From Paramecium sonneborni (lineage: Eukaryota > Ciliophora > Oligohymenophorea > Peniculida > Parameciidae), in contig CAJJDN010000017.1 in the NCBI GenBank assembly GCA_905182985.1, positions 381,775 to 445,774 on the forward strand: a DNA stretch of 64,000 bases. The letters run 5' to 3'. The notes under the pieces are model-generated. The model searched no databases and was not told the origin of the DNA. It was given only the letters and a program-made list of their open reading frames with translations. Within the stretch, counting starts at the first letter, position 1; the number at the start of each line of letters is the position of its first letter. Positions 11,063-22,274 of the stretch are shown piece by piece. The translations under genes and the position numbers were made by a program.

Positions 11063-12359
11063 ATGTAGTGTTTACGAACATTGAGATACTTTTCTGTATG
11101 GTCTTAAGTGCCAATGGGACCAGCTGATCCAATTTTGGGAGTGGCTGCTCAATTCAAAGCTGATCCAAGCACATAAAAAGTAAATCTAAGTATTGGAGCT
11201 TATCGTGATAATGAGGGAAAACCAGTAGTACTTGAATCAGTGAAGAGAGTAATAAATTATATATATGATAGGCTGAATAAATAATAAAAGAGAAGAAATT
11301 AGATAATGAATATCTTCCAGTTGAAGGACTTCAATCCTTTATTGATGCTTCAATAAAATTAGGATATGGAGACGCTTATTATGCTTAAAATGGGAAAAGT
11401 ATTGCAGGATGCTAAGTTTTGAGTGGAACAGGTGCAGTAAGACTAGGATTTGAATTTGCTAAAAAATTCTTACCATAAGGAACTAAAGTATATATGCCAA
11501 ATCCAACATGGCCAAATCATCATAATATTGCTAGAATGGCAGGATTAGAAATTTTAGAATATCGTTATTTTGATCCAAAAACACGTGGAGTTGATTTCTC
11601 TGGATTAGTAGAAGATTTAAGCAAAGCATAAAATGGATCAGTTATTTTATTCCATGCTTGTGCTCATAATCCAACTGGTTGTGATTTAACCACAGCTTAA
11701 TGGACAAAATTATTAGATTTATCTAAATAAAAGAATTTCCTTCCATTCTTTGATATGGCTTATCAAGGTTTTACAAGTGGAGATGTAAATAAAGATGCAG
11801 AAGCAGTTAGATTATTTACAAATTAAGGAGTTCCTATTGTTTTAGGATAATCCTTTGCTAAAAATATGGGATTATATGGATAAAGAACAGGATGTCTTAG
11901 TTTTGTATGTGCTAATTAATCAGAAAAAGATAAAGTTGTTTCATAATTGAAATTATTAGCCAGACCATTATGGTCAAGTCCACCACTACATGGTGCTAGA
12001 GTGGCTGATATCATACTTAATACACCAGAACTTAATTAATTATGGTTATCGGAAGTTAAAATGATGGCAGATAGAATTTAATATATGAGAGTAAGTTTAG
12101 CAAATACTTTAAAAAATCTAGGCTCTCCACATGATTGGTCTCACATATCTAAGTAAATTGGTATGTTTGCTTTTACTGTATTATTTATATTCATATATTT
12201 ATATAGGGTGTTGGTCCAGATCATGTTAAGGAATTGATTGCTAAATATCACATTTATTTATTAAGTAGTGGAAGAATATCTATTGCTGGATTGAATGAAG
12301 GAAATGTTAAGTATGTTGCTGAAGCATTCCATGATGTCACCAAGAATACAAAATTGTGA
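11063..12359 (+). CDS. Aspartate aminotransferase, mitochondrial type
   Basis: This PLP enzyme interconverts aspartate and 2-oxoglutarate with oxaloacetate and glutamate. The spliced 414-residue product starts [19 protein letters not shown], a likely cleavable mitochondrial presequence (Arg-rich, no acid). [15 protein letters not shown] and [13 protein letters not shown] follow. Active-site segments include [32 protein letters not shown], the PLP lysine in [14 protein letters not shown], and the C-terminal [10 protein letters not shown] with its substrate-binding Arg. Two introns were modelled, 11249-11271 (23 nt) and 12178-12206 (29 nt). Length and motifs are typical for fold-type I AspAT. 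Confidence 0.97.
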
Positions 12360-12519
12360 AGTATTAATGAATTATTAATATAACATCATTATTACATTTT
12401 TATCAGTCTAAGCTGGATTTCCATTAAAATTAAAAAAGTACATTTAAATGAAAGATTTAATAAAGCGATCTATTGATTAAGATTATCAATAAGAGTGATT
12501 ATAATATTGATAATTAATA

Positions 12520-14266
12520 ATGCTCAATAAGTACACACTTGAATTTCTATTCAAGGATTAAGCAGAACAATATGAAAACTATTCCAAATCAACTAAACTG
12601 AGAGAAGTAACTTACTTCACCATCTATTCAGTTGTAATTATTCCATACTATACTAGTCTTTTTCCATTCTAAACACAACGAAATTTATCTTGCGAGATTC
12701 TATTCCTTATTCAATACTTAGTGGATTATCTATTATTATTTTATTGATTTTATGGAAAGTATTAAAAAAAAAGCCTCACTTAATCAATTTAATTGTAACA
12801 ATTTATCAATCCTTTTTACTTTGTGCTTTTAAAATACCATAATTGTTTGAAGGTACATCCAATCCAACTTTAGATCAATCTTGGTATTATGGATTTTAGT
12901 GTGGATACTTACATTTTAGTGTTTATCTTTTAAGTGCTAACTTTATTTATTAAACCTTTTTACTTACGATTATTATTGGAATTCACTTATATTAAGATAA
13001 TATAGACATTAAAGATGGAATCATAAATATATTTTTATTTGTTTTTTTGGCTATGAGTATGATAGCAATAAAATACAATTATGAAAAAACTAAAAAGGAG
13101 TAATATGTATAAAGTTGTCAACAAGAAAGATGGGAATAATTATTATCTAAAGTACTTTCAAGTTCCATTTTGCTTGTGTCTCATGATAAAAAATAAGATT
13201 AATTATAACTTGAAAAAGAAAATAAATTTTCATCAATATTATTTCGATTAAAAGACAGCGAGAATTTACGATAGTTACTGAGATAGGTAAATGAATTTTC
13301 CATTTTTTTAAGTTAATTGTATCTTCCAGTAGTGATCCAGAAGATAGTGTCTCAAATTTAGTATATGTTAATTTAGAAACCACTTTGAGGAGATTTTTAA
13401 TCCATACACAAGAATTTACCGATACTTTTAAAACTTATAAATATACTGTTCAACATTAACAAACTTAGAAATTATATAATGTCAAAATACTCAGATGTGT
13501 TTTTAATAATAAACTATAATGCTTAATCATTATAGATCCTAAGAAAAAATATTTTTATAATTAAACTTAAGTTTTATGGAGTATTCTTTAAAATATTACA
13601 GAAACGGCTAATGAGTAGTCACGTTTTTTAATCAAAATATTAAATAAATTTAATCAAATATCCATTAAATAGAAATTCCCAGATTAAAAATTCTATTTTA
13701 ATCATAATTTCATACAGAATATTTAAATCATTTTCTAACATAAATCAAATCGCCTAAAATTATAAGATATAACCCAAATATCACTATAAACAGTTCTTGA
13801 TCCCTTAATTGGAATTGATTCTTAAAAAATATAACTTACAAAGTCCTTTATTCATGACATTTCAATAATTTAGTAATTATTAATATCATGCTTTTACATA
13901 ATTTAAAACATTTTTAAAGATATGAGAATTAAATAAATACTAATAGAAAATCAAAATAAAGAGATTTTCTTTTCAATCAAAATAACGGAGAGAGATAAAG
14001 CAATTTAATAAAAGATTTTAGAAATCTTACAGACAAACTGGGTTAAGTCCCCTAAAGGATTTTTTCATAAAAATACTAGACATCAATCACTCTTAGAAAG
14101 GATGAGTTATTTAACTTAATAATTTTAGATACCTATAAATTTGCTACTAAATATTAGTATAACATAATTAATTCTTTCAGAGTTTGGAGTTTATAATCAC
14201 TTCAATATAATAGAAGCTCATAATGAATTTACTTTCAAATTTTCTTTAGTTGCCTAAATTTAATGA
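12520..14266 (+). CDS. Multipass membrane protein, possible degenerate sensor kinase
   Basis: The spliced product has 565 residues. About six hydrophobic helices lie between residues 35 and 190 (for example SILSGLSIIILLILW and INIFLFVFLAMSMIAI). A cytoplasmic part follows beginning NYEKTKKEQYVQSCQQERWE and LLSKVLSSSILLVSHD. The membrane-helices-then-PAS-like-segment layout recalls ciliate membrane histidine kinase relatives, but I see no clear H-box, N-box or G-box, so catalytic activity is not supported. Introns at 12634-12656 (23 nt) and 13287-13312 (26 nt) restore the frame; without them the reading stops at TGA. No partner genes point to a function. Existence as a gene is well supported by the long frame; the functional label is a guess. 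Confidence 0.75.
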
Positions 14267-14312
14267 AATATTATTTAAATTACTTGATTCACATATATAT
14301 ATTAAAAATAAA

Positions 14313-14978
14313 ATGTAATTAATTGCTGTGTTAATTGCTGCATATAATCCAGTTGAAAAGAAAGTTATTATGCTTACACGTTATTATGAACTAAATTCAG
14401 TTGGAATATTCTATAGAAATACTGTTAAGGATTCTATGAAATTTGTTTGTAGAGAATCAGTGATAGGATTGGATAAAGGAACTAGGTAAAGAATATAATT
14501 AATTCAAAGACATTCAGTATTGCATGAAGATAAATATTGTCACATATAAATGGGTTATGGAAGTGATAAATTAGGAGCATATGCATTTTGCGATTAAGAT
14601 TATCCAAAAAGAATAGCATTTGCTTTTTTAAATGCAGTTTTATAAGCCTTTTAGAAAAAAGTAGGAGATGATTGGAAAAAGTTTAAGGAAGATGAAAGTA
14701 TAGAAGTTCCAGAAATTAAATAAGTAATAATATATAATGTTATAGCAAAGTTATTCTTAGAGTATTAAGATCCAAAGAATGTTGATAAAGTGTTACTTGC
14801 ATAAACTAAAGTTGATGAAACTAATATAGTTTTACATGAGAACATAAAAAAACTGTTGGAGAGATAAGGTGATTTAGATTAGTTAGTTGCAAAGAGTAAT
14901 GATTTATCAGCTGGAGCAAAAATGTTCTATAAATAATCTAAAGATATGAATAAAAAGAGTTGCTGTGAAATTTTTTGA
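14313..14978 (+). CDS. YKT6: R-SNARE Ykt6
   Basis: Ykt6 is a lipid-anchored R-SNARE for fusion in the Golgi, endosomal and autophagic routes. The intronless 221-residue product has an N-terminal longin domain (from LIAVLIAAYNP through the DQDYPKRIAFAFL segment). The SNARE helix follows (TKVDETNIVLHENIKKLLER, with the zero-layer Arg in LLERQGDLDQL). The C-terminus is KKSCCEIF, equivalent to the family CCaaX box, in which the two Cys are palmitoylated and farnesylated. There is no membrane anchor, as expected. The neighbouring palmitoyltransferase genes are a coincidence as far as the sequence shows. Confidence 0.95.
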
Positions 14979-15799
14979 ATTTTTCATGAATTAAAAGAGA
15001 CATAATTTAATAATTCAAACATAATTATGTATACTATATTTGGTATTGTGAAAAACCTTCCTAAACTCTTACATATAGACCGAATTGCTTTTTCTAATAT
15101 TTTAAGAATCTTATCTTTGAGTTAGTTTGGATGGAATTAATGATTATCTATGTGTAGAAGATATTTTCATTTTAGAATCATCGTTCATAGTTTTATGTAT
15201 GTTTAAAAAACTTTGTTATTATTTTTACATCTATAGAATTAAAGAGATAAATTACTTATTATTTCATTAGATTTGTAATAGATCCCTAAAAAGGATTGGT
15301 AGTATTGTAAATAGACTGGGTCTTATGTCTCAAATTAGATTGAAAGGCATCATTCTCTAAATTGATTTTTAATCTCATTTATTGTTTGAGATATGTTTCT
15401 GAAATAATTAATTGATGAATATACTTTGAGGAATCGATGTTTGATTATTTAATTCTTACTATTTGATGCTGCGATAACTCTTTGACTGATTTTTTTGTGT
15501 TTCTGTTTTATTTTGTTGTTTTAAATAATAATCTAATTAATTTGTTTAATGCTTTTAAAATTTATTATCATCTTAATATAGGGTATGGTTATATTGGGTA
15601 GTTCTTCTGAAATTTTATAACATCAATAGCTTACATACTTAGTTGGATTATTACAAACAGCAAAAGTGCGTTCCAAGGATTTACATATTGTTTAAGGCTT
15701 GTTATAGGTGTTAACATTCTAGTTCATGACGACTAGAATGTTGTCAAAGAAACTATCATTTATACTCATGTATTTTGAATTTAAATATTATTAAATAAA
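14979..15799. other. Spacer with short open frames only
   Basis: About 800 bp without a convincing gene. Short plus-strand frames exist (for example a 72-codon frame at 15585-15803) but they are broken by TGA, no domain is recognisable, and no set of short introns links them. It may be decayed coding sequence belonging to the doubtful gene that follows. Confidence 0.45.
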
Positions 15800-17049
15800 A
15801 TGAGTTAAGAATTACAAAAAAACATTAGAATGTTATCATTTTATAGCTCGTTTTTTTTGGAGTAATTTTTAGTATTATTATAAATCATCCTTTTGAAGTA
15901 GCACAATAATAATATAAATCTTTAAGTCATGAATTGTCAATTTTTAGAATGCTAATTAATATGTAAATAAATAAAATAGTTTTATTAATACATTATTTAT
16001 GTTATCTATAAAGAAAAGGTTATTATAAAGGTATAAAGATTGTTATAAAAAATGTTTGAGATCAATAAAAATTACTAATCTGATATTTCAATATCTATTT
16101 TTTTCCTCTTTATAAATGGAACAAAGATACATCATATGAAATCATAGAATTTTAGAATCATCCATATCATATGTTTAATTTATGATTTGTTTACAAATCT
16201 TTATAGGTTTATCGATCCAATTAACTCTATTTTAAAGTAAAGTAGAACTAAAATGTAAGCAGAATATTTATATAATCAAAATAATCTTAAATATGTAAGT
16301 ACTTTTAAAAGACTGATTACTTTATATAAGAAAGTAACCATTTAATTAAACTTTTAATAATCTACTTTAATTATACTAATGTTTTTGAGTTATTATGTTG
16401 GTCTATCTAATATAAAGGTATGTTTTCCAATAAATGAGAAATTAAAATAGAATTGTTCTGATAAAATGGATAATTTTATCCATCGATAGAGGTTGATTTA
16501 TATATAGTATTCATGTATAACTATACCAAAATATAATAAGATTTTAGATTCGACATATTCTGAGGTAGAATTATTTTTATTTGTAGGATTATATATTAAT
16601 AAGATGCTATAAGAAGATTCTACAAAAGCTTAATATTATAATTAATTTATAAATAACTTAAGATTATGCTAATTTCATTTTTTTTCAGTATCTCATCCAT
16701 ATTATTGTGTTTTTTATCAGGATTATTATATAATTTAATAAAATGGATAGGATAGAAATACTATATAAATATTTAATTTAATAGACTTTTTCTTATTCCA
16801 ATTTAAGTGAGAGATTTCATTTTCATCTTTCCATTCTTCTTTTTGAATATTATAATATAAATTATTGTATAGAATATTTAAAATTATTGCCATTTAATAA
16901 AAAATTTCAAATTTAACTAAATTATTCTATTCAAATGTTTTTTTTTTAATTATGATAAACCTGATCTTTTTTATAATTCTATTTTATGGGAACAACCAAA
17001 TTTTTATTAGAAATATTTAAATTTTATAAAACTTCTTAAAGATAATTGA
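15800..17049 (+). pseudogene. Doubtful gene or recent pseudogene, unknown product
   Basis: A TGA-free frame of 336 codons runs from ATG 15800 to TGA 16808-16810. A run this long is unlikely by chance here, because TGA should appear about every 50-60 codons. It then continues only after apparent frame changes: the segments HLSILLFEYYNINYC and YDKPDLFYNSILWEQ, ending at TGA 17047-17049, lie in other frames. The product is rich in Ile, Tyr, Asn and Gln with scattered hydrophobic stretches and has no recognisable motif. I could not find short GT-AG introns of the right phase to join the parts, and a poly-T run lies at one shift point. It may therefore be a decaying gene, or a gene with sequencing errors. 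Confidence 0.4.
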
Positions 17050-17222
17050 TTAAAGCTTAAAAAAAGATGGTGGTGTTAAGGAATAAATATTGAAATTTAC
17101 AATTTTTGTTTTCTTTTCCAAAATAAAATTTTAGAAGAAAAGTAGAATTTTTTTTAAAAATTGATTGAAATGTGAACATAAGAAATTTCGTAATTATTTT
17201 TATTTAGAAAATTTCTTATTAC

Positions 17223-18149
17223 ATGACTACAGTAGATATTATTGAATTGGGACTAAAGAGTTGCGGGTTTTTGTTTTAAAGAACAAGAATGGATGTTAGA
17301 ATGAGTGTTTCATTAGTGATCAAATTTATTTTCTTTGGTTTATGGTTTTTTGAAAGTGGAGATGATAAATATTTAGGAGGGCATTTTGCCACAACATTGA
17401 TTACATGGGTAATTTTCCATCTTTACATACTGATTATAGAGAAGAATTATATTATTTTTGGGGTGAATGAAGTATATAATAGACGAAAATGGTATAAAAT
17501 AGTAGATTTTCTCTAATCAACAATTCTTTTTATTTATTTTAGTATTTCAGTTTACGCAAATGACAACTAATCATTTTTTTACAATATTTCAATAACTTCA
17601 TTATTTGCTGATATTGCACTGAATTTTGATTAATATTTAAAATTTTTAGAAAGATAAAGAGGGATTGATTCAAATCTTATTTTAGAAAGAAGAATATAAG
17701 GTGATGAATAAGTTAATTAATCAGGTGGAGAAATTACACTTTATTGTACAATGATGATTGGGGCAGGATTAGCTATGGGAATGGCAATTCTAATGTAAAT
17801 AGAGTTAAATAAAAAACCTCATTTATAAACTTTTCCTTTTTATATATGGACAACATATCTTTGTGCAATTGGGGAAGCTATTTTTATGTGTTTTATTGGA
17901 TATTATTTAATGCCAAACGTTCAAAAACCTGATCTTAATAGTGAACAAGGTAGGAATGATTATATTAAATGTTTTCCAAGCAAACATCTTTTATGTTCAA
18001 TGTACGGGTTATGCATTGGTTTCTTTAGTTTATATTATGCATTTTTCTTAGGATGCTATGGATTTTTAAAAATTGCACAGAAAATTCTTCAGGCTATTGG
18101 TTGGCTGGCTAAAAATTCAAATAATCAAACAGTCCATCCTAATAATTGA
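17223..18149 (+). CDS. Unrecognised multipass membrane protein
   Basis: Intronless frame of 308 residues. Hydrophobic segments occur near residues 30-45 (SLVIKFIFFGLWFF), 58-75 (TLITWVIFHLYILII), 97-112 (STILFIYFSISVYA), 170-190 (CTMMIGAGLAMGMAI), 205-230 (YIWTTYLCAIGEAIFMCFIG) and 270-292 (MYGLCIGFFSLYYAFFLGCY). This suggests a protein with about six membrane spans. The polar loop between spans 3 and 4 contains LERQRGIDSNLILERR. I do not recognise the family. Base composition is slightly less AT-rich than the spacers, as expected for coding DNA. No operon-like context exists; the gene ends next to the decayed ZPR1 region. Confidence 0.75.
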
Positions 18150-18689
18150 TAAATATTATTTATTTAGTGTTATTTAAAAATAAATAAATTATAATTTAGT
18201 TATCCTTGTTTACAATAGTAAAAGTCTATTATTTTTATTTTAGAATCATAAGAAATATTATTAATTAGTAGGTGTAAAAATTCTTAGATATAATCAAAAT
18301 TAATTTTGCCTATAATTTCAAACATTTCAAGAAATTTCTTTTCAAGTTCTTTGCCTCCTATATATTGGGATAGAAGTATTTTGGATAGAATCGATGTAAT
18401 TTTGTATACTAATATAATATCTATCAAAGCTTAAAGCAAATCCATATTAAATGAACAGATAGGATTTAGTGTTGTTGAATATGATATAAATGTGATGAGT
18501 AGTTCAACACTATAAAATGAGTTTCATATATCATCTGCTTAAATAACATTAATAGTATAAATTTTTTTGTTTTTATGAACTCTTTACTTAATAATTAGAA
18601 GTTTTTTTTGATTGGAATAAGTACTTCTAAAGTATTTACAGGAGAAAATAAATATAATTTATTAGATCAAAAGTAAATTTCAGTATTCT

Positions 18690-19325
18690 AAGTACATTAT
18701 CATCCTCCTCTGTTTTATCGAAAGTAATAATTTATAAATTAAAATCAGTATTAGGATTTCCTACATTAGAATCAAAGCTGTTATAGCAAGATTTCAAAAT
18801 TATTATTAAGTAGAATTTTTATTTTAATAATAAATATTGTAATAAAATTATAATATAATTGTTGTATAGATTAAATCTTTAATAACTATTGCAAAATCTT
18901 AAGTTCGTTCATGAAAAGCTTCTAATTAATCAAAAACCTTTTATAGCTTATGATTACGATATGGATCACCTTTATATAAGGTTTTTTTCTCTTAAATGGA
19001 CTAAGATTTTTTAAGTTAAACCTTAAATTTTAGTAAATACAGATCCTAAAATACCATTACACATTTCTAATTCAATTTCTGGTATTTATATACTAGCTAA
19101 TTCAGATTTAAATACATATCCCTTTAAATCATATCAAATGTTGATATTTAATCTAAAAATTTTACCTTAAGGAGTAATAACATTAGCACCTTTAATTTCA
19201 TTATCTTTTCACTTAAATCCATCACATATAAGACATAATAATTAGATCCCTGGAAAAATGAATATCGATTTTGCACATTCTATTTAATCCTTCACCCTCA
19301 CATTAATTACATAAATTAAAGAATT
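18690..19325 (-). pseudogene. Decayed ZPR1-like relic, copy A
   Basis: Read on the minus strand, this stretch resembles the second half of ZPR1. There is a zinc-finger-like CNQCEGEGLNRMC, then DLIIMSYICDGFK where the normal C-x2-C is damaged. GANVITPQGKIFRLN, YVFKSELASIQIPEIELEM and LGSVFTKIQGLTQKI follow, and finally NTDFNLQIITFDKTEEDD. TGA codons and frame changes interrupt it, and there is no complete finger. It sits directly downstream of intact ZPR1 in the same orientation, consistent with a tandem duplicate that has lost function. Confidence 0.8.
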
Positions 19326-19822
19326 CTACTTCATAATTGTCAAATTATTCTTAAACAAATGATATATGATTTAAATTTTTCAAGTTTATTTTTGCCTATA
19401 TATTATTTTTATTTGAGTTTCATTTTAATTTTCCTAATTCATAATCTTATTTCTAAATAGAGTGTATTTATTAAGGAGAAATTAAATTGACAAANTATTG
19501 GGATAGAAGTATTTTGGATAGAATCGATGTAATTTTGTATACTAATATAATATCTATCAAAGCTTAAAGCAAATCCATATTAAATGAACAGATAGGATTT
19601 AGTGTTGTTGAATATGATATAAATGTGATGAGTAGTTCAACACTATAAAATGAGTTTCATATATCATCTGCTTAAATAACATTAATAGTATAAATTTTTT
19701 TGTTTTTATGAACTCTTTACTTAATAATTAGAAGTTTTTTTTGATTGGAATAAGTACTTCTAAAGTATTTACAGGAGAAAATAAATATAATTTATTAGAT
19801 CAAAAGTAAATTTCAGTATTCT

Positions 19823-20458
19823 AAGTACATTATCATCCTCCTCTGTTTTATCGAAAGTAATAATTTATAAATTAAAATCAGTATTAGGATTTCCTACATT
19901 AGAATCAAAGCTGTTATAGCAAGATTTCAAAATTATTATTAAGTAGAATTTTTATTTTAATAATAAATATTGTAATAAAATTATAATATAATTGTTGTAT
20001 AGATTAAATCTTTAATAACTATTGCAAAATCTTAAGTTCGTTCATGAAAAGCTTCTAATTAATCAAAAACCTTTTATAGCTTATGATTACGATATGGATC
20101 ACCTTTATATAAGGTTTTTTTCTCTTAAATGGACTAAGATTTTTTAAGTTAAACCTTAAATTTTAGTAAATACAGATCCTAAAATACCATTACACATTTC
20201 TAATTCAATTTCTGGTATTTATATACTAGCTAATTCAGATTTAAATACATATCCCTTTAAATCATATCAAATGTTGATATTTAATCTAAAAATTTTACCT
20301 TAAGGAGTAATAACATTAGCACCTTTAATTTCATTATCTTTTCACTTAAATCCATCACATATAAGACATAATAATTAGATCCCTGGAAAAATGAATATCG
20401 ATTTTGCACATTCTATTTAATCCTTCACCCTCACATTAATTACATAAATTAAAGAATT
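19823..20458 (-). pseudogene. Decayed ZPR1-like relic, copy B
   Basis: Exact repeat of copy A at +1,133 bp, immediately after the N at 19495. It carries the same damaged zinc finger and the same breaks. Because it is identical to copy A and abuts a gap symbol, it is probably a duplicated contig end rather than a second relic. Confidence 0.75.
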
Positions 20459-20726
20459 CTACTTCATAATTGTCAAATTATTCTTAAACAAATGATATAT
20501 GATTTAAATTTTTCAAGTTTATTTTTGCCTATATATTATTTTTATTTGAGTTTCATTTTAATTTTCCTAATTCATAATCTTATTTCTAAATAGAGTGTAT
20601 TTATTAAGGAGAAATTAAATTGACAAATTTCTAGATAAAAAAAGAATAATTATTCATCAGGATTAATTAGTTTGACATTTAAATGTTAACATTTATTAAA
20701 ATAAAATATAAAATATAAATTTATGA

Positions 20727-22164
20727 TCAATTCTGATAATTTTCAGTTTTCATAGTATCTATACCTAATTCATCATTGTCTTCATCATTTCTGTCAAACA
20801 GAGTAATTTTTACTTAATTATCCTCATTTGGATAAAAAGGATTTTAAATGAAACTGTTTTCAACTAAATCTCTTATTTATAATGTAAATTATTTTTTTCC
20901 TGATTTAAATTCTTCCAATTATTGAAATATTGATTCCATCTTTTTTTTATAATCATCATCAGCACTATCACCAACAAATGGATTCTAAAAATAAATGTTA
21001 TATATTTACATTATCTCTTAAACGAGTAAGAATTTATTCTAATAATCCTTCAACATTTGAATATACTCCACCTAATGTTCCTGTTCCAAGTTCTAAATCA
21101 ATTTCAGGAATTCTCAATTTTGCAGTGTCTGATTTAAATACATCTCTACTTAAATCTTTTTCATTTTCAAACTTTAACTCTATGAGTTTACCTTATTTAC
21201 TTATTTCACCAGTTGCTTTTACTTCAGTATCTTTAAATCCACAAAATTCACAATTAAAACTCATTATAAGAATTTCTTTAAAATGAGGAATTGTAACTGT
21301 ACACATTTTATTTTCACCCATTTCCTTACAAACATTACAAGGTGTTGGAATATTTATTGATTCATTTTTAACAGAATCTTCAATTGGTGAACCAAAATTT
21401 TATCCACCTGCTTAAATTTTTTCAGTTCCTTATCTAATTGGATCTGCTATAACTTATTGTTATTGTTGAATTTCTTATTTTTAATTCTCAGCACTGTATC
21501 CCATAGCTTCTAGTTCTTAGATTGTTCTTATATAATGATTTATTTTGAGTTAGGGATCATCTTAAAGTTCATTTGGATTTTAAATGAAACTATTTCCAGA
21601 TGGATCCTCCATTACCCAATTAAATGGTAATTCTTAACCTTCTTTAAATTACTTTAATTTTTCAATTATGTATTCAATACGATCATAAGTTTCTACTTAT
21701 GTATATTTTCTAATAGGTTAATCATGAGATAAATCATCAATAATATTTTAAAGGAATCCTTCTAAAGTATTGATGGTACTTTTCTTATTTGATGGCATTT
21801 CAAATTCTAGTTCTGGAATCAAAACTTTACAAAACTCTGATCTAATAATTTATCTTTAAAGATCCTAAAATTATATATTTAAATTACTTTAGGATCGCTA
21901 ACTTTTAAATGTAATTTTATTCCTTTATCTTTAATTTCACCTCCAAATTACACTTCATTATTTTTATAACCACAATGTTCACAATCAAAAGAAACAATTA
22001 TAATATTTGAGAACATTGGTATTTTAGTTAAAAGTATTGTTGTTTTACCTTATAACTCACAATTTACACATAAGCTATCAGTCACAAAAGCTATTTGATA
22101 ATGATAAATTATTACGTTCAGAATCACCTGTAAGGTTTGCGTATATTACTTCTGGATTATTCAT
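20727..22164 (-). CDS. ZPR1: Zinc finger protein ZPR1
   Basis: ZPR1 binds translation elongation factor eEF1A and acts as its folding chaperone; it shuttles between cytoplasm and nucleus. The spliced 454-residue product has the duplicated family architecture. First finger: [20 protein letters not shown] followed by [13 protein letters not shown]. Second finger: [20 protein letters not shown] followed by [13 protein letters not shown]. Each is followed by its alpha-beta domain ([20 protein letters not shown] in the second half). The end reads [14 protein letters not shown], close to the family C-terminus. Three introns: 22091-22115 (25 nt), 21865-21887 (23 nt) and 20985-21009 (25 nt). The decayed relatives lie directly behind it. 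Confidence 0.96.
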
Positions 22165-22274
22165 TAATTAATTTTTTAACAAATAGATAAAACTTTGATT
22201 ATGAATTAAAACTAATATAGTCTTTAAATAAATATTATTTAATGATGATTATGCATTTAAACATTCTTTTTAAA

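Larger units (their letters stand above)
18363..20627. repeat. 1,132-bp exact direct duplication separated by a single N
   Basis: Bases 18363-19494 recur at 19496-20627 (offset 1,133) with no difference noticed, and the single undetermined base at 19495 marks the junction. Both copies contain the same decayed ZPR1-like sequence. An exact kilobase duplication butted at an N is typical of a scaffold join where overlapping contig ends were not merged, so the second copy is probably an artefact. Confidence 0.9.

Noticed and set aside
14729..14750. GT...AG stretch of 22 nt in Ykt6 that looks like an intron
   Set aside because: Removing it breaks the frame into the SNARE motif, whereas keeping it leaves one continuous longin-SNARE protein.
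18185..18600. Minus-strand open segment with ELEKKFLEMFEIIGKIN downstream of the ZPR1 relic
   Set aside because: It looks protein-like but has no start, is interrupted by TGA upstream and runs into the end of the opposite gene without a stop. It was kept only as possible debris.
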